Origin: Elusimicrobia bacterium RBG_16_66_12
GTDB taxonomy: Bacteria; Elusimicrobiota; Elusimicrobia; UBA1565; UBA9628
Reading direction: 5' to 3'
DNA: 8,302 nucleotides
NCBI GenBank assembly: GCA_001800005.1
Contig: MGUL01000149.1
Span: forward strand, 1-8,302
This document shows, in pieces, positions 5,915 through 8,302 of this stretch; the stretch's first letter is position 1, and every line of letters begins with the position of its first letter. Made by a program: the position numbers and the translations under genes. The notes under the pieces were generated by a model, which was not told the DNA's origin, did no database searches, and worked only from the letters and a program-made list of their open reading frames with translations.

Positions 5915-8302
5915 ATGGCCGTAAAGCTCAACGGACCGGGCCTCACGTACGCGAAGTCCCTGATCCGCGCCGGGGACTTCGATGCCGAGGGCGCCTGGTC
6001 CTTCGACGCGGCCGACGGGGACGCGATCCTCGGCGATCCGCCGGACTGGGCGCGCTATCGGAAGCATCACCTCGGGTTCGACGACGAGGCGGACGCGGAG
6101 ACGAAGGCCGCCTACCGCTATCCCTTCGCGAAGCGCGTCGCCGGCCGCACGAAGCTCTTCCGGGCCGCACTGCGCGCGATCCGCTCCCGCGCTGCGCAGG
6201 AAGGCCAGGACGATATCTTCGACGCCGCGGGCAAGTGCATGGAGCTCATGGACTCCATGATGGAGGAGGACGAGGAGGCGAAAACGCTTCTCCCGCCCGA
6301 GCTCCGCGAGCGGCGCCAGGTAAGGGTCTTCGACCGCGCGAGCGGCCGCGAGCTCGATCCGATCCTGCTCGGTCCCGTGCGCCGCGGCGGATCGCTTCGG
6401 GATGCGGTCGTCGACCTCGAAGCCGGCATCATCCGCAACGTGAGCTTCTCGTCGGAGTTCCCCGTCGAGCGGTGGTGGGGGATCGAGATCCTCGACCACG
6501 ACCCGTCGTCGGTGCGCATGGAACGCTTCGCGGCCGGATTGCCCTTCACGGTGAATCATGCGGTCGATCGACACGTCGGCGTCGTGGAGAACGCGAAGGT
6601 CGGGAAGAAACGGCTCGTGGGCGACGTCCGGTTCAGCAAGAGCGCATCCGCGCGGGAGATCCTGCAGGACATCGCCGACGGCATCCGGCCGAACACGTCG
6701 ATCTGGTACCACATCCACAAGGCCGAGGTGGAGAAGGGGCAGGAGGCGGAGACAGACGGCGATAAGGCCACACCGACGACGTATCGCATCACGGATTGGG
6801 AACCTCTGGAGACAACGTCCGCGACCGTCCCCGCCGACTTCACGGTCGGCGTGGGCCGCGCGGATCCCTCGCGAGCGATCGGTGGGGAACCGCCGACATC
6901 GCCGGGCGAAGCGAGCCGATCGGTGGCGACCGACGGAGACACGCCCGCGCCGGCGGCGCCGCGGATCGAGATCGAACCGAAACGGGAGGAAGGAACAATG
7001 GATCCGCAGGAGGTTGCGAAACGCGTCGCGCGCATCCTCGCGACGGGAAAACAGCTCGGGATCGAGGACTTCGCCCGCGACTTCGTCGCCGGCGGAGGGC
7101 ACGACGACACGGCGTTCTCGCAGCTCGCGCTCGAGGAGCTCGGGAAGCGCGCGAACGCGACGCCGACGCCGCCCTCGCCCGAGAAAAGCATGATCGGGAT
7201 GAAGCCCCGGGATCTCGACCGCTACAGCTTCCGGCGCGCGATCCTCGCGGCTTTCCCCGGCGCCGATCGGCGCACGCGCGAAGAGGCGGCCTTCGAGCTG
7301 GAGTGCTCGGATGGCGCTTACCGGAAGGCGGTGGAGGCCGGCGTCTCGCCGAACGGGATGCTCGTCCCGTTGGACGTGCTTCATTCGCCGGGCTTTCTGG
7401 GAAGGAACGGTCGCCGTGCCGTCACCGAGCGGCGAGATCTGACGGCGGAGACCTCAGGCGCGGGCGCGGAGCTCGTGGCGACGGATCTCCTCGCCGGGAA
7501 CTTCATCGATGTGCTCCGGCATTTCTCGGTGGTGGTCCCGCGCGCGACGGTCCTCAGCGGACTGCAGGGAAAGGTCGCCATCCCGCGGCAGACGACGACG
7601 CCGGCGGCGGCCTGGAAGGCGGAAGCAGCCGCCGCGGGCGAAGGGACGCAGGCCTTCGATCAGGTCACGATGGACCCGAAGCGGCTCCCGCACTTCACCG
7701 AGTACACGAAGCAGCTTCTCGTCCAGGCTTCTCTCGACGTCGAGGCGCTCGTGCGGCGTGATCTCGGGATCGGCCTCGTGATCGTGCTCGACAACGCGAC
7801 CCTCAACGGTGCGACGGCCGGCGACAACCCGGTCGGCGTCCGCTTCACGACCGGCATCGGCGATGTGAACATGGGCGCGAACGGCGGCGCCCCGACCTGG
7901 CCCTTCATGGTCGAGTTCGAGACCGACGTGCTCGGCCAGAACGCCCTCTTCGGCGATTGCGCTTATATCATCAACGCGCCGACGCTCGGCAAGCTCAAGA
8001 CCACCGAGAAGGCATCCTCGACGGCGCAGTTCCTTCTCGATGGCCGGATCATGAACGGCTATCCGGTCCTCGTGACGAACCAGCTCCCCTCGAACCTGAC
8101 GAAGGGCACTGGAACGAACCTCTCGGCCATGGTCTTCGGAAATTGGGCGGACCTCCTGATCGGGTTCTGGGGCGGGCTCGACATCGTCGTCAACCCCTAC
8201 TCCCGGGACACGGAGGGGATCGTGCGGATCACGGTCACGATGTTCGCGGACGTCGGGATCCGGCATCCCGCGTCCTTCAGCGCGTCGGACGAGGTCATCA
8301 CG
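5915..8302 (+). CDS. Prohead protease, scaffold and major capsid protein fusion (3' end outside window)
   Basis: One uninterrupted frame of 796 codons from ATG 5915 to the last base, with GGGAGG at 5902-5907 seven bases upstream. Residues 1-125 form an N-terminal domain (WSFDAADGDAILGD, AYRYPFAKR at 66-74) of a type I recall from phage head proteins but cannot name. Residues about 136-290 are an S78/HK97-type prohead protease: FPVERWWGIEILDHDP, LPFTVNHAVDRHVGVVE with probable catalytic His215, and RPNTSIWYHI with probable Ser262, 47 residues later, close to the spacing I recall for the family. The usual Gly after the Ser-Ile is replaced by Trp. Residues about 305-361 are a Pro/Ala/Thr-rich linker, and 362-428 a helical probable scaffold segment. 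From about 430 an HK97-fold capsid protein follows (GMLVPLDVLHSP, AIPRQTTTPAAAWKAE, DNATLNGATAG, FGNWADLLIGFWGG, ADVGIRHPASF). RHPASF normally lies near the capsid C-terminus, so little is missing. Confidence 0.92.
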   Translation, partial: MAVKLNGPGLTYAKSLIRAGDFDAEGAWSFDAADGDAILGDPPDWARYRKHHLGFDDEADAETKAAYRYPFAKRVAGRTKLFRAALRAIRSRAAQEGQDDIFDAAGKCMELMDSMMEEDEEAKTLLPPELRERRQVRVFDRASGRELDPILLGPVRRGGSLRDAVVDLEAGIIRNVSFSSEFPVERWWGIEILDHDPSSVRMERFAAGLPFTVNHAVDRHVGVVENAKVGKKRLVGDVRFSKSASAREILQDIADGIRPNTSIWYHIHKAEVEKGQEAETDGDKATPTTYRITDWEPLETTSATVPADFTVGVGRADPSRAIGGEPPTSPGEASRSVATDGDTPAPAAPRIEIEPKREEGTMDPQEVAKRVARILATGKQLGIEDFARDFVAGGGHDDTAFSQLALEELGKRANATPTPPSPEKSMIGMKPRDLDRYSFRRAILAAFPGADRRTREEAAFELECSDGAYRKAVEAGVSPNGMLVPLDVLHSPGFLGRNGRRAVTERRDLTAETSGAGAELVATDLLAGNFIDVLRHFSVVVPRATVLSGLQGKVAIPRQTTTPAAAWKAEAAAAGEGTQAFDQVTMDPKRLPHFTEYTKQLLVQASLDVEALVRRDLGIGLVIVLDNATLNGATAGDNPVGVRFTTGIGDVNMGANGGAPTWPFMVEFETDVLGQNALFGDCAYIINAPTLGKLKTTEKASSTAQFLLDGRIMNGYPVLVTNQLPSNLTKGTGTNLSAMVFGNWADLLIGFWGGLDIVVNPYSRDTEGIVRITVTMFADVGIRHPASFSASDEVIT
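6984..6995 (+). promoter_or_regulatory. Internal ribosome binding site inside the protease-capsid frame
   Basis: GGGAGGAAGGAA is the strongest purine-rich Shine-Dalgarno-like tract I see inside any coding region here. Its GGGAGG core (6984-6989) ends eight bases before ATG 6998, which is in frame with the large fusion. It encodes KREEG in the linker, so the purines could also reflect that amino-acid sequence. Confidence 0.55.
6998..8302 (+). CDS. Possible nested in-frame product: scaffold plus major capsid protein
   Basis: Translation from ATG 6998 (Met362 of the fusion) would give the scaffold segment and capsid domain without the protease. The product would start MDPQEVAKRVARILATGKQL, run through a helical segment to about fusion residue 428, and continue into the HK97-fold capsid domain to the window end (435 codons visible). 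The GGGAGGAAGGA tract before it supports independent initiation. The idea has a precedent: in lambda the scaffold Nu3 is made from an in-frame start inside the protease gene C. It would also solve the need for hundreds of capsid copies but few protease copies. The nested start is an inference; capsid subunits could instead be released only by proteolysis of the fusion. Confidence 0.5.
   Translation, partial: MDPQEVAKRVARILATGKQLGIEDFARDFVAGGGHDDTAFSQLALEELGKRANATPTPPSPEKSMIGMKPRDLDRYSFRRAILAAFPGADRRTREEAAFELECSDGAYRKAVEAGVSPNGMLVPLDVLHSPGFLGRNGRRAVTERRDLTAETSGAGAELVATDLLAGNFIDVLRHFSVVVPRATVLSGLQGKVAIPRQTTTPAAAWKAEAAAAGEGTQAFDQVTMDPKRLPHFTEYTKQLLVQASLDVEALVRRDLGIGLVIVLDNATLNGATAGDNPVGVRFTTGIGDVNMGANGGAPTWPFMVEFETDVLGQNALFGDCAYIINAPTLGKLKTTEKASSTAQFLLDGRIMNGYPVLVTNQLPSNLTKGTGTNLSAMVFGNWADLLIGFWGGLDIVVNPYSRDTEGIVRITVTMFADVGIRHPASFSASDEVIT

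Noticed and set aside
5617..6765. Plus-strand open frame of 382 codons across the portal end and protease
   Set aside because: Arg/Gly-rich shadow in another frame than the recognisable portal and protease sequences.
4346..7384. Minus-strand open frame of about 1012 codons opposite the portal and protease
   Set aside because: It is a mirror of GC-rich coding on the plus strand: extremely Arg/Asp/Leu/Ala-rich, without domains, and it covers clear portal and protease genes.
1..8302. CRISPR array, tRNA, insertion sequence or lambda-type cos site
   Set aside because: No spaced repeat series, tRNA-like cloverleaf arms, transposase or recognisable cos structure was seen when reading through; a cos site could lie outside the window.

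Overview
The window is a GC-rich stretch of a tailed double-stranded DNA phage (free phage or prophage; no integrase, repressor or bacterial flanking gene is visible, so I cannot say which). It carries the DNA-packaging and head-assembly module in lambda-like order. Shine-Dalgarno motifs close to AGGAGG, high G+C in third codon positions and the lambda-type packaging genes suggest a phage of a GC-rich, probably Gram-negative bacterium. The host cannot be named from this sequence.

Layout. Positions 4-734 hold two overlapping small genes of unknown function, the second a membrane-anchored protein. Packaging follows: a Nu1-like small terminase subunit (739-1269), a 65-residue unknown protein with a TTG start and a very good ribosome binding site (1300-1497), and a GpA-type large terminase subunit (called at 1645-3393, but its homology starts upstream where no standard start codon lies in frame). 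A roughly 200-base gap (3394-3599) and a small cysteine-containing gene on the opposite strand (3600-3818, minus) interrupt the operon. The plus-strand series resumes with an Ig-like plus gpW-like connector candidate (3855-4436), a lambda-family portal (4436-5911) and one long open frame (5915 to the window end) that joins an S78/HK97-type prohead protease, a probable scaffold segment and an HK97-fold major capsid protein. That frame has no stop codon in the window; I translated it directly.

How the genes work together. The small terminase subunit recognises the packaging site and the large subunit cuts DNA and pumps it through the portal into a prohead. The prohead is built from the capsid domain, helped by the scaffold segment and matured by the protease. 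A gpW-like protein would complete the head-to-tail junction. Short overlaps and gaps (GTGA at 315-318, TGATG at 4434-4438, 3 bases at 5912-5914) point to one translationally coupled head operon.

I see no clearly new multi-gene system. The points most worth checking are the missing start or +1 frame change at the 5' end of the large terminase gene, the protease-scaffold-capsid fusion with a strong in-frame internal start, and the minus-strand cysteine-rich gene inside the head operon.
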